From Martinezella rhizogenes (GTDB lineage: Bacteria; Pseudomonadota; Alphaproteobacteria; Rhizobiales; Rhizobiaceae), in assembly GCF_007002745.1 (NCBI RefSeq), contig NZ_SGNY01000003.1:496001-560000 (forward strand): a stretch of 64,000 nucleotides of DNA, written 5' to 3'. The notes under the pieces were generated by a model. It made no database searches. It was not told the DNA's origin and saw only the letters and a program-made list of their open reading frames with translations. Shown one piece after another: positions 27,902 to 37,208 of this stretch. The first letter of the stretch is position 1. Every line of letters begins with the position of its first letter. Made by a program: the position numbers and the translations under genes.

Positions 27902-28161
27902 TTCCGGACTTGGTATTACCGGCCACAACGTTTCGGCTTCATGCCACTCGGTTCAGAATTACTATGTTCTGGAAACCAAACCCGCTGCGTGTGGATTGGA
28001 GTTTCCCAGCGAAAAATTGCACAATTCTTAATTTTGGCGGTTGCTTTTGTGATGAATTACTTATGGTTATTCAGGAGTTATTCAAAATGGTTACTTATTG
28101 CCTGACGATTATAGTTATCCGACCCCTAGCAAATTTGGTAACCAAAGCCTTAAAACGCGAA

Positions 28162-28189
28162 AACCCCGCTGCCTTGGGGCTGCGGGGTT
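28162..28189 (-). terminator. Terminator of the flgB-fliP operon
   Basis: AACCCCGC / GCGGGGTT (8 bp), giving GGGGTTTT leftwards, 41 bases after the fliP stop. Confidence 0.8.
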
Positions 28190-28230
28190 AACAAACAGGA
28201 TTAACGAAGTTTATTTCGGCACAAATGCCG

Positions 28231-28968
28231 TCAGTTGAACGATCTGACGAGGCTGCCGACAAGCAGGTTCCAGCCGTCGATCAGCACGAAAAACAGGATC
28301 TTGAACGGCAGGGAAATCGAGGTGGGCGGCAGCATCATCATGCCCATGGCCATGGTGATGGTGGCGACGATGAGATCGATGACCAGAAACGGCAGGATGA
28401 TGAGGAAACCGATCTCGAAACCGCGGCGGATTTCCGACAGCATGAAGGCCGGAACGAGCACGCGGTAATCGACGACATTGTCGGTCATCACTTCCTGTCC
28501 GCGCTCGCGGGCGATATCCACGAACAGCTTCAGGTCCTTGTCACGCGTATTGGCGTTCATGAAGGTGCGGAAGGGTTCGGCGATGCGTCCTATGGCCTGC
28601 TGCTCGTTGATCTGGTTCTGCAAAAGCGGCTGCACGCCGTCGGTCCAGGCTTTGTCGAAGGTGGGCGACATGACGTAGAAGGTCATGAACATCGCCATCG
28701 ACAGCAGGATCATGTTGGACGGGGTAGAGGCCAGTCCCATGCCGGAGCGCAGGATCGAAAAGGCGATCACGAAGCGCGGAAAGCTCGTGACCATGATCAG
28801 GATGCCCGGCGCGACGGAGAGAACCGTCAGAAGGCCGAAGGTGCGGATGATCCATGCCGCAACGGATCCGTCTATCTGCGTATTGAACAGATCGGACGGA
28901 AATTGCTGGGCGTTGGCAAGGCCCGGCAAGGCGAGGAGGACGGCGATGGTTACAAGAAATCGAATCAT
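28231..28968 (-). CDS. fliP: Flagellar export gate protein FliP
   Basis: Core of the FliP5-FliQ4-FliR1 export gate in the inner membrane. 245 residues with a signal-peptide-like first segment (FLVTIAVLLALPGLANAQ). Signatures: APGILIMVTSFPRFVIAFSILR, GMGLASTPSNMILLSMAMFMTFYVM, and LVPAFMLSEIRRGFEIGF near the C-terminus. It overlaps fliL by four bases and ends the operon at a terminator. FliQ and FliR are encoded 30 kb away in the window. Confidence 0.97.
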   Translation of the reverse strand: MIRFLVTIAVLLALPGLANAQQFPSDLFNTQIDGSVAAWIIRTFGLLTVLSVAPGILIMVTSFPRFVIAFSILRSGMGLASTPSNMILLSMAMFMTFYVMSPTFDKAWTDGVQPLLQNQINEQQAIGRIAEPFRTFMNANTRDKDLKLFVDIARERGQEVMTDNVVDYRVLVPAFMLSEIRRGFEIGFLIILPFLVIDLIVATITMAMGMMMLPPTSISLPFKILFFVLIDGWNLLVGSLVRSFN

Positions 28969-29468
28969 TCGATGACAAAGGTCCGGAACATGACCTTGGA
29001 TACGCGCCCTTGCGAGCGCAGGTCAACTCGTTCCTGAATGTCATCCTTAAGATATTGAAAGCCGCGCGGCCCTTCCAGCTGCTGAAGGGAAACGGTGCGC
29101 ACATAGGCCATGATATCCTGGTGGATATCCTCCGCCAGCCCGACTTCCACCGGCCCCTTGAACATCAGCGCCACTTCCAGCCGCACCCAGTTGGTCGAAG
29201 GGTAGGCGAGGTTGGTGGTGATGGGATCGAGCTGGACGATGCCGTTCGCTTCGGCCGAGATTTTCTCGATGCCCTCGGCGGCCTTGCCCTTTTCACCCGA
29301 AGCGGCCGGTGCGTGCGCTGCGGCTTCCGCGCCGGCGATCTTCGGGGCGATCATGCCGCCCACCAGCCAGCCGCCGCCCGCACCGAGCAGCGTCAGGATC
29401 ACAACCCCGGCGATGGTCATGACCACCGGGGAGGACTTTTTCTTGTTCTCAGCCTGTTCGTTTTCCAT
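28965..29468 (-). CDS. fliL: Flagellar basal body-associated protein FliL
   Basis: Inner-membrane protein that surrounds stator units and supports motor torque. It has 167 residues: a short cytoplasmic tail (MENEQAENKKKSSPV), one membrane helix (VMTIAGVVILTLLGAGGGWLVG), a linker and a periplasmic domain ending GRVSKVMFRTFVIE with the typical REVDLRSQ-like DIQERVDLRSQG. Overlaps fliP by four bases. Another FliL-like membrane protein lies at 61383. Confidence 0.93.
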   Translation of the reverse strand: MENEQAENKKKSSPVVMTIAGVVILTLLGAGGGWLVGGMIAPKIAGAEAAAHAPAASGEKGKAAEGIEKISAEANGIVQLDPITTNLAYPSTNWVRLEVALMFKGPVEVGLAEDIHQDIMAYVRTVSLQQLEGPRGFQYLKDDIQERVDLRSQGRVSKVMFRTFVIE

Positions 29469-29495
29469 GGTCAGTCCCGCTCCCGCAAACCGGCG

Positions 29496-30215
29496 TCAGA
29501 GCGGCGAGAACAGGTCGACGACCTGCTGACCGACCGGGGGCTGCTGCACTTCCGTCAGGCGGCCACGACCGCCGTAGGAGATGCGGGCCTCGGCGATACG
29601 CTCATAGGAAATCATGTTCTGCGCATCGACATCCTGCGGCCTGACGATACCGCCGACATTGAGGATGCGGATTTCATGGTTGACGCGCACTTCCTGCGAA
29701 CCGCTGATGATGAGGTTGCCGTTTTCCAGAATGCCGGTCACCACGGCGGCCACCATCAGCGTCAGCTTTTCGGAACGCTTGGTCTTGCCCTTGGCCTGGG
29801 TGTCGGTGTCCGATCCGTATTTGATGTTGGAGTCCGCCTCCGGTGTCCAGCCGAAGATTTCCGCCTTGGCCTTCCAGTTCAGACCGCTGGAATTGGTGCG
29901 GTTGCGCTCGGTCTCGTTGTCGAAATCGGCCTTGTCGTTGATCTGGATGTTGACGGTCAGGATGTCGCCGATATTCAGCGCGCGCAGATCCTTGAACAAG
30001 GCGCCCTGGCTGTCGCTCCACAGCGAATAGCCGCTCGCCATATGTTTCGGCTGCTTGGGATACATGCCCATCTGCGGCGTCTGGCTGAATTGCAGACCGC
30101 TGCCGATCGGGCTCATCGCGGGTGCGTTGCCGATTTCCTTCAGGGTCTGGTTGTTCTGGCAGCCTGCCAGGAGAGCGAGCGGCAGGAGGAGGGCCGGGAG
30201 ACGACGCGTGCTCAT
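29496..30215 (-). CDS. flgH: Flagellar L-ring lipoprotein FlgH
   Basis: Outer-membrane L-ring subunit. It has 239 residues with a lipoprotein signal: LLPLALLAGCQNN, lipidated at the cysteine. FlgH features follow: LWSDSQGALFKDLRALNIGDILTVNI and the C-terminal VNHEIRILNVGGIVRPQDVD and LTEVQQPPVGQQVVDLFSP. Its start overlaps the motE stop by four bases, in the operon flgI-motE-flgH-fliL. Confidence 0.97.
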   Translation of the reverse strand: MSTRRLPALLLPLALLAGCQNNQTLKEIGNAPAMSPIGSGLQFSQTPQMGMYPKQPKHMASGYSLWSDSQGALFKDLRALNIGDILTVNIQINDKADFDNETERNRTNSSGLNWKAKAEIFGWTPEADSNIKYGSDTDTQAKGKTKRSEKLTLMVAAVVTGILENGNLIISGSQEVRVNHEIRILNVGGIVRPQDVDAQNMISYERIAEARISYGGRGRLTEVQQPPVGQQVVDLFSPL

Positions 30216-30748
30216 GAAGGATCCTTCGAAGTGTTTTTATCGGTTGCCTGCGACATGATGCCGGCGACAGTGGCGGCTTTCTGCGCATCCATCTCGCTGA
30301 GGATGAGGCCGGACTGGCGCGGTGGCAGCTGCATGATGATGGCGGCCGCAATCTCCACATGCATCTTCTCGAGCTGGGGTGCGGCGGCATCCGGCTTCAT
30401 CGTCTTGTAGACATCGACGAGATTGGCTTTCGCCTGGGCGAGGAAATGCTCGCGGCGCGCCAGCCAGTCCTCGTATTCCGCCTTGCGGTCTTCCAGCACG
30501 GAGATGCGCTCGTTGACGTCGGCCTGAAGCTTTTCAAGCTCCTGCTTCTGCATCAGGTAACGCTGGTCGCGGGCGGCATCGGCAATGTTGGTGCAGAATT
30601 TCTGGATTTCATCCTGCGTGCTCAGTTCCGACACCACATTCTGTTGGCTTTCGGCGCCGGCGGCCGGCAGCAGGAAAAGCAGGGAGGCAACGGCTGCGAA
30701 CCGGACAAGACCATTCGGCAGGGCTTGGTTTTTAAGAAGTTCCATCAT
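30212..30748 (-). CDS. motE: MotE, periplasmic chaperone for MotC
   Basis: 178 residues. Signal peptide (GLVRFAAVASLLFLLPAAGAES) and a long coiled coil (RYLMQKQELEKLQADVNERI) with a C-terminal domain (AAAIIMQLPPRQSGLILSEMDAQKAATVAGIM) typical of MotE/MgtE-N-like proteins. In Sinorhizobium, MotE is a chaperone for periplasmic MotC; motC is present at 47134. It overlaps flgI and flgH by four bases each. Confidence 0.88.
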   Translation of the reverse strand: MMELLKNQALPNGLVRFAAVASLLFLLPAAGAESQQNVVSELSTQDEIQKFCTNIADAARDQRYLMQKQELEKLQADVNERISVLEDRKAEYEDWLARREHFLAQAKANLVDVYKTMKPDAAAPQLEKMHVEIAAAIIMQLPPRQSGLILSEMDAQKAATVAGIMSQATDKNTSKDPS

Positions 30749-31866
30749 TGCAGCACAAGCTCCGCCTGAAGGGCACCGGCGGATTTGATGCCTTGCAGGA
30801 TGGATATGATGCCATCCGCCTTGAGCCCGATGCTGTTGAGACCGGCAACCAGCGTGCGAAGGTCGGGACCTTCGACGATGGCGACCTTGCTGCCTTCCTG
30901 AAGCGCCATGATGTCCGTCTGCGGCTGCACGGCGGTCTGGCCACGCGAGAAGGGCGCCGGCTGGATGACCTGCGGTGATTCCGTCACCTGCACGGTCAGC
31001 GTTCCATAGCTGACGGCGACGCGGGAGATGCGCACATCCGCGCCGATGACGATCGTGCCGGTGCGTTCGTTGATCACGACCTTGGCGGGCGTATCCGTCT
31101 CCACCGTCAGGTTCTCGATTTCCGCCATCAGCCGGGTGAGGTCAGCGGTGCGGGGTTTCTGCACCGCGATTTCCTGCGAATCGCGCGGCTCGGCGATACC
31201 ATCGCCATAACGCGCGCGGGCAAAGGCGTTGACAACGTCTGCAACACGCACCGCAGTCGAAAAATCGGGATTGCGCAGCTGAAGGACCAGATTGACCGAA
31301 TCCTTGAATTTGGACGGCAATTCACGCTCGATGATCGCGCCGTTTGGCACGCGTGCGGATGTGGTCACGCCCTGTGTCAGCGTCGCGGCATCCCCCTGCG
31401 CCGAAAAGCCGTTGACGATCAGCGCGCCCTGGGCAACCGCATAGATCTGCCCGTCCGCGCCGGAAAGCGAGGTCATGATCAGCGTGCCGCCGCGCAGCGA
31501 AGAGGCGTCGCCCAACGAGCTGACCGTTACGTCGACACGGCTGCCGGGGCTGGCAAACGGCGGCAGATTGGCCGTCACCATCACCGCGGCGATGTTCTTG
31601 GCATTCGACTGGCCGCCCTGCGTGGTGATGCCGAGGTTCTGCAGCATCGCGCGCATGGATTGTTCGGTGAATGGCGAGGAGCGCAGGCTGTCGCCCGTGC
31701 CCTGCACGCCGACGACGAGACCGTATCCGATCAGCTGGTTGTCGCGTCCAGCCTGCAACGATGCGATATCCTTGATGCGGGATGTATCGGCATGGGCTGC
31801 GGGTACGGGAAGGAACGGCTGGGCCGAAAACAGAATGGCCGCGGCCAGGATACGAAGCAATCTCAT
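30745..31866 (-). CDS. flgI: Flagellar P-ring protein FlgI
   Basis: Periplasmic P-ring subunit that forms the bushing for the rod in peptidoglycan. 373 residues with a signal peptide (ILAAAILFSAQPFLPVPAAHA). Signatures: SRIKDIASLQAGRDNQLIGY, VQGTGDSLRSSPFTEQSM, and GLNSIGLKADGIISILQGIK at the C-terminus. Start overlaps the flgA stop, and FlgA is its chaperone in other bacteria, consistent with the pairing. Confidence 0.97.
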   Translation of the reverse strand: MRLLRILAAAILFSAQPFLPVPAAHADTSRIKDIASLQAGRDNQLIGYGLVVGVQGTGDSLRSSPFTEQSMRAMLQNLGITTQGGQSNAKNIAAVMVTANLPPFASPGSRVDVTVSSLGDASSLRGGTLIMTSLSGADGQIYAVAQGALIVNGFSAQGDAATLTQGVTTSARVPNGAIIERELPSKFKDSVNLVLQLRNPDFSTAVRVADVVNAFARARYGDGIAEPRDSQEIAVQKPRTADLTRLMAEIENLTVETDTPAKVVINERTGTIVIGADVRISRVAVSYGTLTVQVTESPQVIQPAPFSRGQTAVQPQTDIMALQEGSKVAIVEGPDLRTLVAGLNSIGLKADGIISILQGIKSAGALQAELVLQ

Positions 31867-32351
31867 TTCGCCATCACCTGAATGGTTCCGTCCTTCATGA
31901 CCGTGCCGCTGACCATCACGCCGGAATCGATGTTGCGCACCCGCACCACTTCACCCAGTGAGCCGTCGGTCATCGGCGTTCCCGACGCCATCAGCGTCAT
32001 GTTGCCGATGGTGAAAACGAGCTTGACGCTGGTGCCGCGCACCACCAGCGATGGTTCGCGCAATGCCGCAACCGGAATGGTGCGGCCGGGAAGCAGGGTC
32101 TGCTTGGAGATCATGCCCTCCACTTCGCTGATATCGGTCGCGTAACCTGAGGAAATGTTGGGATTGGTCACTTCCACCGGTTTCACCTGCTCGGGCGTAA
32201 TCGCCTCGCCCGGATAGATGGTGCGGGTGGGAACCAGCGCCATCGGCGCCTGGGCGAAAGCCGGCGCCATGGCAACCAGTGAAAAGGCAGACGCCAGGCA
32301 CATACGGACGAGCGCCGTTCTGCAGCTGTTATTTTTTCGGCCAAACCTCAT
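31863..32351 (-). CDS. flgA: Flagellar P-ring assembly chaperone FlgA
   Basis: Periplasmic chaperone for P-ring formation, 162 residues. A signal peptide (CLASAFSLVAMAPAFAQ) is followed by the SAF-type domain (TIYPGEAITPEQVKPVEV) and the C-terminal SGVMVSGTVMKDGTIQVMAK. It is cotranscribed with flgG upstream and flgI downstream. Confidence 0.93.
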   Translation of the reverse strand: MRFGRKNNSCRTALVRMCLASAFSLVAMAPAFAQAPMALVPTRTIYPGEAITPEQVKPVEVTNPNISSGYATDISEVEGMISKQTLLPGRTIPVAALREPSLVVRGTSVKLVFTIGNMTLMASGTPMTDGSLGEVVRVRNIDSGVMVSGTVMKDGTIQVMAK

Positions 32352-32371
32352 GTCCGCCTGCCTTTCCGTTC

Positions 32372-33160
32372 TTACTTCAGGTTCTTGCTGACAATCGATG
32401 CCATTTCGTCAGCGGTGGTGATGACCTTGGAATTCATCTCATAGGCGCGCTGCGCCGTGATCAGGTCGGTGATTTCCTTGACCGCGTCGACGTTCGAGCC
32501 TTCAAGGTAGGATTGCTTGATGTAGCCGTAGCTCGGATCGTCAGGCACGCCGATGACCGCGTCGCCGGAAGCCGGCGTCTGGGCAAAGAGGTTGTCGCCG
32601 AGCGGCTTCAGGCCGGCTTCGTTGGCGAAGTTGGCGATGGTCAGCTGGCCAAGTTCGGTGAAGTCAGCGGCATTGCCGATACGGGCCGTCACCTGACCCG
32701 TGCGGGTAACGGTGATGTCCTGCGCGTCGGTCGGGATGTTGATGTTGGGAATGACATTATAGCCATCGACCGTCACCAGATTGCCGTCGGCATTCTTGTT
32801 GAAGGCGCCGGCGCGGCTGTAGAGCGTCGAACCGTCAGCCGCTTCGATCTGGAACCAGCCCTGTCCGATGATCGCCACGTCGAGTTTGTTGCCGGTCTCG
32901 ATCAGGTTGCCCTGGGTATGAATGTTGCGGACGGCGGACGTCTGCACGCCGAGACCGATATTGGCGCCTTCCGGCACGATCGCCTGGTTGGCGCGGTTCG
33001 GCACGCCCTGCATGCGCTCGGTCTGGTAGAGCAGATCGGTGAACTCCGCACGCGCGCGCTTGTAGCCGGTGGTGTTGATGTTGGCGATGTTGTTGGCGAT
33101 GACTTCCAGATTGGTCTGCTGGGCGTCCATACCGGTGGCGGCGATTGCAAGAGCTCTCAT
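32372..33160 (-). CDS. flgG: Distal rod protein FlgG
   Basis: 262 residues. N-terminal [35 protein letters not shown] is the rod/hook signature, and the C-terminal [32 protein letters not shown] matches. The long distal rod is polymerised from it, crossing the P and L rings. Gene order fliE-flgG-flgA-flgI is typical of Rhizobiales. Confidence 0.97.
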   Translation of the reverse strand: MRALAIAATGMDAQQTNLEVIANNIANINTTGYKRARAEFTDLLYQTERMQGVPNRANQAIVPEGANIGLGVQTSAVRNIHTQGNLIETGNKLDVAIIGQGWFQIEAADGSTLYSRAGAFNKNADGNLVTVDGYNVIPNINIPTDAQDITVTRTGQVTARIGNAADFTELGQLTIANFANEAGLKPLGDNLFAQTPASGDAVIGVPDDPSYGYIKQSYLEGSNVDAVKEITDLITAQRAYEMNSKVITTADEMASIVSKNLK

Positions 33161-33178
33161 ATCAATATTCCCGCTGGG

Positions 33179-33514
33179 CTAGATCTGCATCTTGGTAATG
33201 TCGAGATAGGCCGAAACGATCTTGTCGCGCAGCGCGATGGCGGTCTGCAGCGATTGCTCGGCCGAAAGCACGGCATCGACCACTTCACGCGTGTTCGCCT
33301 TGCCCTGAATGCCTTCGAAGGAAGCGACTTCCGCCTTCTTCAGGTTGTTCATCGCATCCAGCGATACGTTGCCGAGAACGCTCGCGAAGCTTGCGCCCGT
33401 CTGCTGGGCGGGCGTCGTCTGCTGGCTGCCGAAAACGCTTTCCGTCAGCGAGGAGATGTCGCTTGCGCCGCGCGTGAGCGAAAGGGAACTGAGTTGCTTG
33501 ATGCCGTCGATCAT
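33179..33514 (-). CDS. fliE: Basal body adaptor protein FliE
   Basis: 111 residues, the MS-ring/rod junction. C-terminal region [35 protein letters not shown] is characteristic of FliE. It overlaps flgC by four bases, coupling the two. The N-terminus is Gln/Thr rich without other features. Confidence 0.93.
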   Translation of the reverse strand: MIDGIKQLSSLSLTRGASDISSLTESVFGSQQTTPAQQTGASFASVLGNVSLDAMNNLKKAEVASFEGIQGKANTREVVDAVLSAEQSLQTAIALRDKIVSAYLDITKMQI

Positions 33515-33930
33515 TGCGATGCCTTCAGAAGGTCGATGGTGGAGGCGACGAGGTCGCGTGTCTGGCGGATGACCTGAAGGTTGGCGTCATAGCTGCGGTT
33601 TGCTTCGCGCATGTCGGCCATTTCAATCAGGATGTTGACGTTCGGCATCTTCACCATGCCGTTGGTGTCGGCGGCCGGGTTGCCGGGGTCGTATTCGTTG
33701 ACGAAGTCACCACGGTCGACGCCGAGCTTCTTCACCGTCACGCGCTCCACGCCGCTGACGCGGTCGAGCTCGGAACCGAAGGTAACGGTCTTGCGGCGAT
33801 AGGGGTCGGCGCCGGGGGTGTCGCCGGTCGATCTGGCGTTGGCGATGTTTTCGGACACGACGCGCAGTCGGGTGGACTGCACTTCCAGGCCGCTGCCCGC
33901 GATCTTGCTCGCCGCACTCAAGGGATCCAT
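33511..33930 (-). CDS. flgC: Proximal rod protein FlgC
   Basis: 139 residues. N-terminus [31 protein letters not shown] and the C-terminal [24 protein letters not shown] are the FlgC signatures. Three bases separate it from flgB. Part of the proximal rod with FlgB, FlgF. Confidence 0.96.
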   Translation of the reverse strand: MDPLSAASKIAGSGLEVQSTRLRVVSENIANARSTGDTPGADPYRRKTVTFGSELDRVSGVERVTVKKLGVDRGDFVNEYDPGNPAADTNGMVKMPNVNILIEMADMREANRSYDANLQVIRQTRDLVASTIDLLKASQ

Positions 33931-33933
33931 GGT

Positions 33934-34326
33934 TTACCTCTTAACCGTCATCAGCATCATGCGATGGAAGGATTTGACGAGATTGGCGTTCAGGTCGTAC
34001 TGCCGCTTGATCTCGCCGGTCTTGGTCATTTCTTCCGCAAGCGCGACCGAATTGCCGGATTCCTGCATGCCGATCTCGTTATTGACCGGGTTGTCACGCA
34101 CGGCGATATTTTCGCTGAGGTTGCTCGCGCCAAAATGGGCGGGATGGGTCTTTGCCATGCCGACCTGCTGGCTGGTGGCCTGCATGACCGCTTCGAAAGG
34201 GCTGACATCCTTGGCGTGGAACTTGGGGGTGTTGGCGTTGGCGATGTTGGTCGCCACGACTTCCTGCCTCACGCTCAGCCATTCCGCTTGGCGGGATGCC
34301 AGATCGAACAGTTGAATCGGTTGCAT
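33934..34326 (-). CDS. flgB: Proximal rod protein FlgB
   Basis: 130 residues from ATG 34326, which has GGAGAAG 8 bases upstream; the four-codon longer start at 34338 lacks this. Signatures: RQEVVATNIANANTPKFHAKDVS and the C-terminal KRQYDLNANLVKSFHRMMLM. It is the first gene of the 6-kb minus-strand operon that ends with fliP. ACGCAAG lies about 41 bases before its start (34368-34374), a weaker relative of the motA/flgE motif. Confidence 0.95.
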   Translation of the reverse strand: MQPIQLFDLASRQAEWLSVRQEVVATNIANANTPKFHAKDVSPFEAVMQATSQQVGMAKTHPAHFGASNLSENIAVRDNPVNNEIGMQESGNSVALAEEMTKTGEIKRQYDLNANLVKSFHRMMLMTVKR

Positions 34327-34432
34327 AGACTTCTCCATCTCGTATGGCCCGAACCTAAGGGGCTAATCTTGCGTCAGACTTGCGGGGAGGGACGAAGGCG
34401 TCGAACGGCGGCAGAACGGTCATCCGTGAAAC

Positions 34433-34469
34433 AAAAAAGGCGCGTCCGCAGAAGCGGCGCGCCTTTTTT
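34433..34469. terminator. Terminator between two minus-strand flagellar operons
   Basis: 12-bp stem AAAAAAGGCGCG / CGCGCCTTTTTT, very strong in both directions. It ends the operon 37988-34487 just before the flgB promoter region. Confidence 0.9.
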
Positions 34470-34486
34470 CAGGAAAGAAAATTCGT

Positions 34487-35050
34487 CTATTTTTCAGGAC
34501 GATATGTTTTACCCGCGGATGTTTCGATCTGCCATTCACCGCCGCGTTGCTCGATCTTGGTCAGAAGCGCATTGTCGGGCAATGTCGAGCCGACCCGCAC
34601 CATATACATGCCCGATCCATCCTCGATCAGCGCCCGACCGTTGGAAACATGCAGCAGGCGGAACGACGTCTGGCCGGGGAAGGGCTGGTCTTCCACTCGG
34701 GCGGCGAGATCGTTCTGCTTTTCCTTGCCGCTGGCGTTGACTGTCGCCGTCGTCAGCATGTCAGGCAGTTCGGCCGGTGGCGGCATGTCTTCCTTGTTGC
34801 GGTTGGTCATGGCCATCGGCGAAACGCTGAAGACTTCGCGGGGGCCGGTGTGGGGCAGGTCGCGTGTGCGGTCACCGCCCGCCACCTTTATCCCAAACTT
34901 GTCTTCATTGAAGAAAACATACCAGGGGAAAAAGGCGGCCGCTGCAGCAAGCCCAATTCCCGTCCAGGCCAGAATGCGGTCGAGCGTGAAGAAAGGCGGC
35001 TGCGGCCGTGCATCCTCGACGTCGCCATTGTCGATCTTTTTCTTTTTCAC
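34487..35050 (-). CDS. Flagellar-operon membrane protein of unknown function
   Basis: 187 residues. A basic N-terminus (MKKKKIDNGDVED) leads to one membrane helix (ILAWTGIGLAAAAAFFPWYVFF), with the rest periplasmic, including a likely structured C-terminal domain (SFRLLHVSNGRALIEDGSGMYMVRVGSTL). I do not recognise a named family. It follows fliI by four bases and precedes a terminator, so a role in flagellar assembly or motor function is likely. FliO-like or FliL-like roles are possible but not supported by clear similarity. Confidence 0.75.
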   Translation of the reverse strand: MKKKKIDNGDVEDARPQPPFFTLDRILAWTGIGLAAAAAFFPWYVFFNEDKFGIKVAGGDRTRDLPHTGPREVFSVSPMAMTNRNKEDMPPPAELPDMLTTATVNASGKEKQNDLAARVEDQPFPGQTSFRLLHVSNGRALIEDGSGMYMVRVGSTLPDNALLTKIEQRGGEWQIETSAGKTYRPEK

Positions 35051-35054
35051 GGCG

Positions 35055-36461
35055 TCAGCCTCTCATTCTCGGGTTTACCTGCGGCTGATTGTTCTGCACT
35101 CCGCCACGCAGCGCCGTCGCGAGATCAGCATAGGCGTCCTGCGCCGCCGGTTCGTTCGGAAGCTGTTTCAGCGTTTCGTAGATGATCGGCACCTGCTTTA
35201 CCGCCATGTCGAGATCGGGATCGGTGCCGGGCCGGTAACCGCCGATGAGCCGTAGATCCCGCGTTTCCTCGAAGCGATGCACCAGGGCCTTCAGGCGCGA
35301 GACCAGTTTTTCCTGATCCGGCGTCCATGCCTTCTTGGCAAGACGCGAGATAGAGGCGAGGGGATTGATCGGCGGATAACGGCCTTCTTCGGCAAGGCTA
35401 CGATCCAGCACGATATGGCCGTCGAGAATACCGCGGGTCGAATCGGCGATCGGATCATTGTGGTTGTCGCCGTCGACCAGAATGGAGACGATGGCGGTGA
35501 TGGTGCCGGTGCCTTCGGCACCCGGTCCCGCCCGTTCCAGAAGGCGCGGCAGTTCGGTAAAGACCGAGGCCGGATAACCGCGCGCCACCGGCGGCTCGCC
35601 GGAGGCAACCGCCACTTCGCGGATCGCATGGGCAAAACGGGTGACGCTGTCGATGATGAGAAGGACGTTGTCGCCCTTGTCGCGGAAGTGCTCGGCAATG
35701 GTGACGGCGGAAAGCGGCGCCATCTTGCGCAGCATCGGGCTTTCGTCGCTCGTCGCAACGACAGCGATGGACTTGCTCATATTCTCGCCCATCGTATCTT
35801 CGATGAATTCGCGCACTTCGCGTCCGCGTTCGCCGACCAGCGCAATGACCACTTTGTCGAAAGCGTCGGCCTTGGCGAGCATCGACAGCAGCGTGGATTT
35901 GCCGACGCCCGAACCGGCGAAAATGCCGAGGCGCTGGCCGAGGCACAAGGGAGAGAAAATATCGATTGCCCGCACGCCGGTCTTGAAAGGCGTCTCCACA
36001 CGCTTGCGCGTCATGGATGGCGGCGCGTTGTTGGAGATCGACCGGCGCTCTGTACCCGAGGAAAGCGGCCCCTGGCCGTCGATAGGTTCGCCAAGTGCAT
36101 TGATGGTTCGCCCGCACCAGCTGTCGTCAGGCGCGACGCGGAAAGCGCCCTTGCGGATGACGGTGTCGTGGATGCCGATCGGTTCACCGGGTTCGATGGG
36201 GCAGACATAGCAGATATCCGGCTCCACGCGCACGACTTCGCCGAGATGGATGCCAGTCGTGCTGCGATGCGCGACGAATTCGCCGAGCCTCACATGCCGC
36301 GACAGACCGGAAACCGTATAGTGTCCGGCGGCGATGGTGCGGACATGGCCGCCCGGCGCCACCGAAAACTCCGGATCGGCATAGTGCCCGGCGAGGCTCG
36401 CCAGCTGGGCAAGCTTCGGTGAAATAGCCTCAGCCGAGAGCATGGTTTCCGGCATTGTCAT
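35055..36461 (-). CDS. fliI: Flagellar export ATPase FliI
   Basis: Hexameric ATPase that drives the flagellar type III export, 468 residues. Walker A is GIFAGSGVGKSTLLSML, Walker B is NVLLIIDSVTRFA, and the catalytic glutamate lies in GERGREVREFIE. The rhizobial N-terminal extension (SPKLAQLASLAGHYADPE) precedes the beta-barrel domain. It overlaps with neither neighbour, but is in a tight operon with flgF and the DUF1217 gene. Confidence 0.97.
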   Translation of the reverse strand: MTMPETMLSAEAISPKLAQLASLAGHYADPEFSVAPGGHVRTIAAGHYTVSGLSRHVRLGEFVAHRSTTGIHLGEVVRVEPDICYVCPIEPGEPIGIHDTVIRKGAFRVAPDDSWCGRTINALGEPIDGQGPLSSGTERRSISNNAPPSMTRKRVETPFKTGVRAIDIFSPLCLGQRLGIFAGSGVGKSTLLSMLAKADAFDKVVIALVGERGREVREFIEDTMGENMSKSIAVVATSDESPMLRKMAPLSAVTIAEHFRDKGDNVLLIIDSVTRFAHAIREVAVASGEPPVARGYPASVFTELPRLLERAGPGAEGTGTITAIVSILVDGDNHNDPIADSTRGILDGHIVLDRSLAEEGRYPPINPLASISRLAKKAWTPDQEKLVSRLKALVHRFEETRDLRLIGGYRPGTDPDLDMAVKQVPIIYETLKQLPNEPAAQDAYADLATALRGGVQNNQPQVNPRMRG

Positions 36462-36472
36462 TGCTCAGTTCC

Positions 36473-37207
36473 TTAACGCGCGCCGCCAAGCGTCTTGATG
36501 CCTTCGCCGAAGGTGGATTCGGTATCGCGCATCAGCGAGGAAATGCTCTCAAAGGCCCGGTTGACCTGAATGAGCTGCGTCATCTGGGAAATGCCGTTGA
36601 CGTTCGACTGTTCGAGATAGCCCTGAACGACGCCGACCTCGTGATCGTTGACAACCGGTGTCGGCTGGGCCACGGGCTTCACGCCGCTATTGGGATGGCG
36701 CAGGAAACCTTGCGAGAAATCCGCCCTGAAGATGCCGAGCGTGGCGACGATATTCTCGTTCTGCCTGATGGCACCGTCGAGGCCGACGGTGATCGGTCCG
36801 CCATTCGGATTGAGCTGGATGGGGCCACCACCCGCGTCAAGGACGGGATAACCGTTCGACGAGATCAGCGCGCCGTCCGGGCGCATGGTGAAACGACCGT
36901 CGCGGCTGAGAATCTGGCCATCAGGCGTTTCCATCGAGAACCAGGCATCGCCCTTGATGGCAAAGTCGAAGGAATTGCCGGTCTGCTCGAAAGCGCCCTG
37001 GCGGGTGGAGAGATAGTCGTTGCCCTGTGAAACAAAGGCCACCTTGGCATTCATGTCATTGTGGTTCTTGGCGACCATTTCGTCGAATTTCACTTCGGAG
37101 CCGCGGAAGCCGACCGTGTTCACATTCGCCATATTATCGGAAATGGTGGTGAGACGGCGCTCCAGCGCGATCTGCGAGGACAGGGCGACATATAGTCCGG
37201 ATTGCAT
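36473..37207 (-). CDS. flgF: Proximal rod protein FlgF
   Basis: 244 residues. N-terminus LYVALSSQIALERRLTTISDNMANVNTVGFRG and C-terminus QGYLEQSNVNGISQMTQLIQVNRAFESISSLM are the FlgF hallmarks. It lies one base from the DUF1217 gene stop, then fliI follows after 11 bases. Confidence 0.96.
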   Translation of the reverse strand: MQSGLYVALSSQIALERRLTTISDNMANVNTVGFRGSEVKFDEMVAKNHNDMNAKVAFVSQGNDYLSTRQGAFEQTGNSFDFAIKGDAWFSMETPDGQILSRDGRFTMRPDGALISSNGYPVLDAGGGPIQLNPNGGPITVGLDGAIRQNENIVATLGIFRADFSQGFLRHPNSGVKPVAQPTPVVNDHEVGVVQGYLEQSNVNGISQMTQLIQVNRAFESISSLMRDTESTFGEGIKTLGGAR

Positions 37208-37208
37208 A

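Larger units (their letters stand above)
27858..28230. other. 373-base gap: flagellin 5 promoter and fliP-operon terminator
   Basis: Contains the flagellin 5 leader, then AT-rich DNA with GGTTAT (28065), GGTTA (28089) and a palindrome TTTGGTAACCAAA (28134-28146), presumably promoter and regulator sites, followed by the terminator of the operon to the right. No gene seen. Confidence 0.6.
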
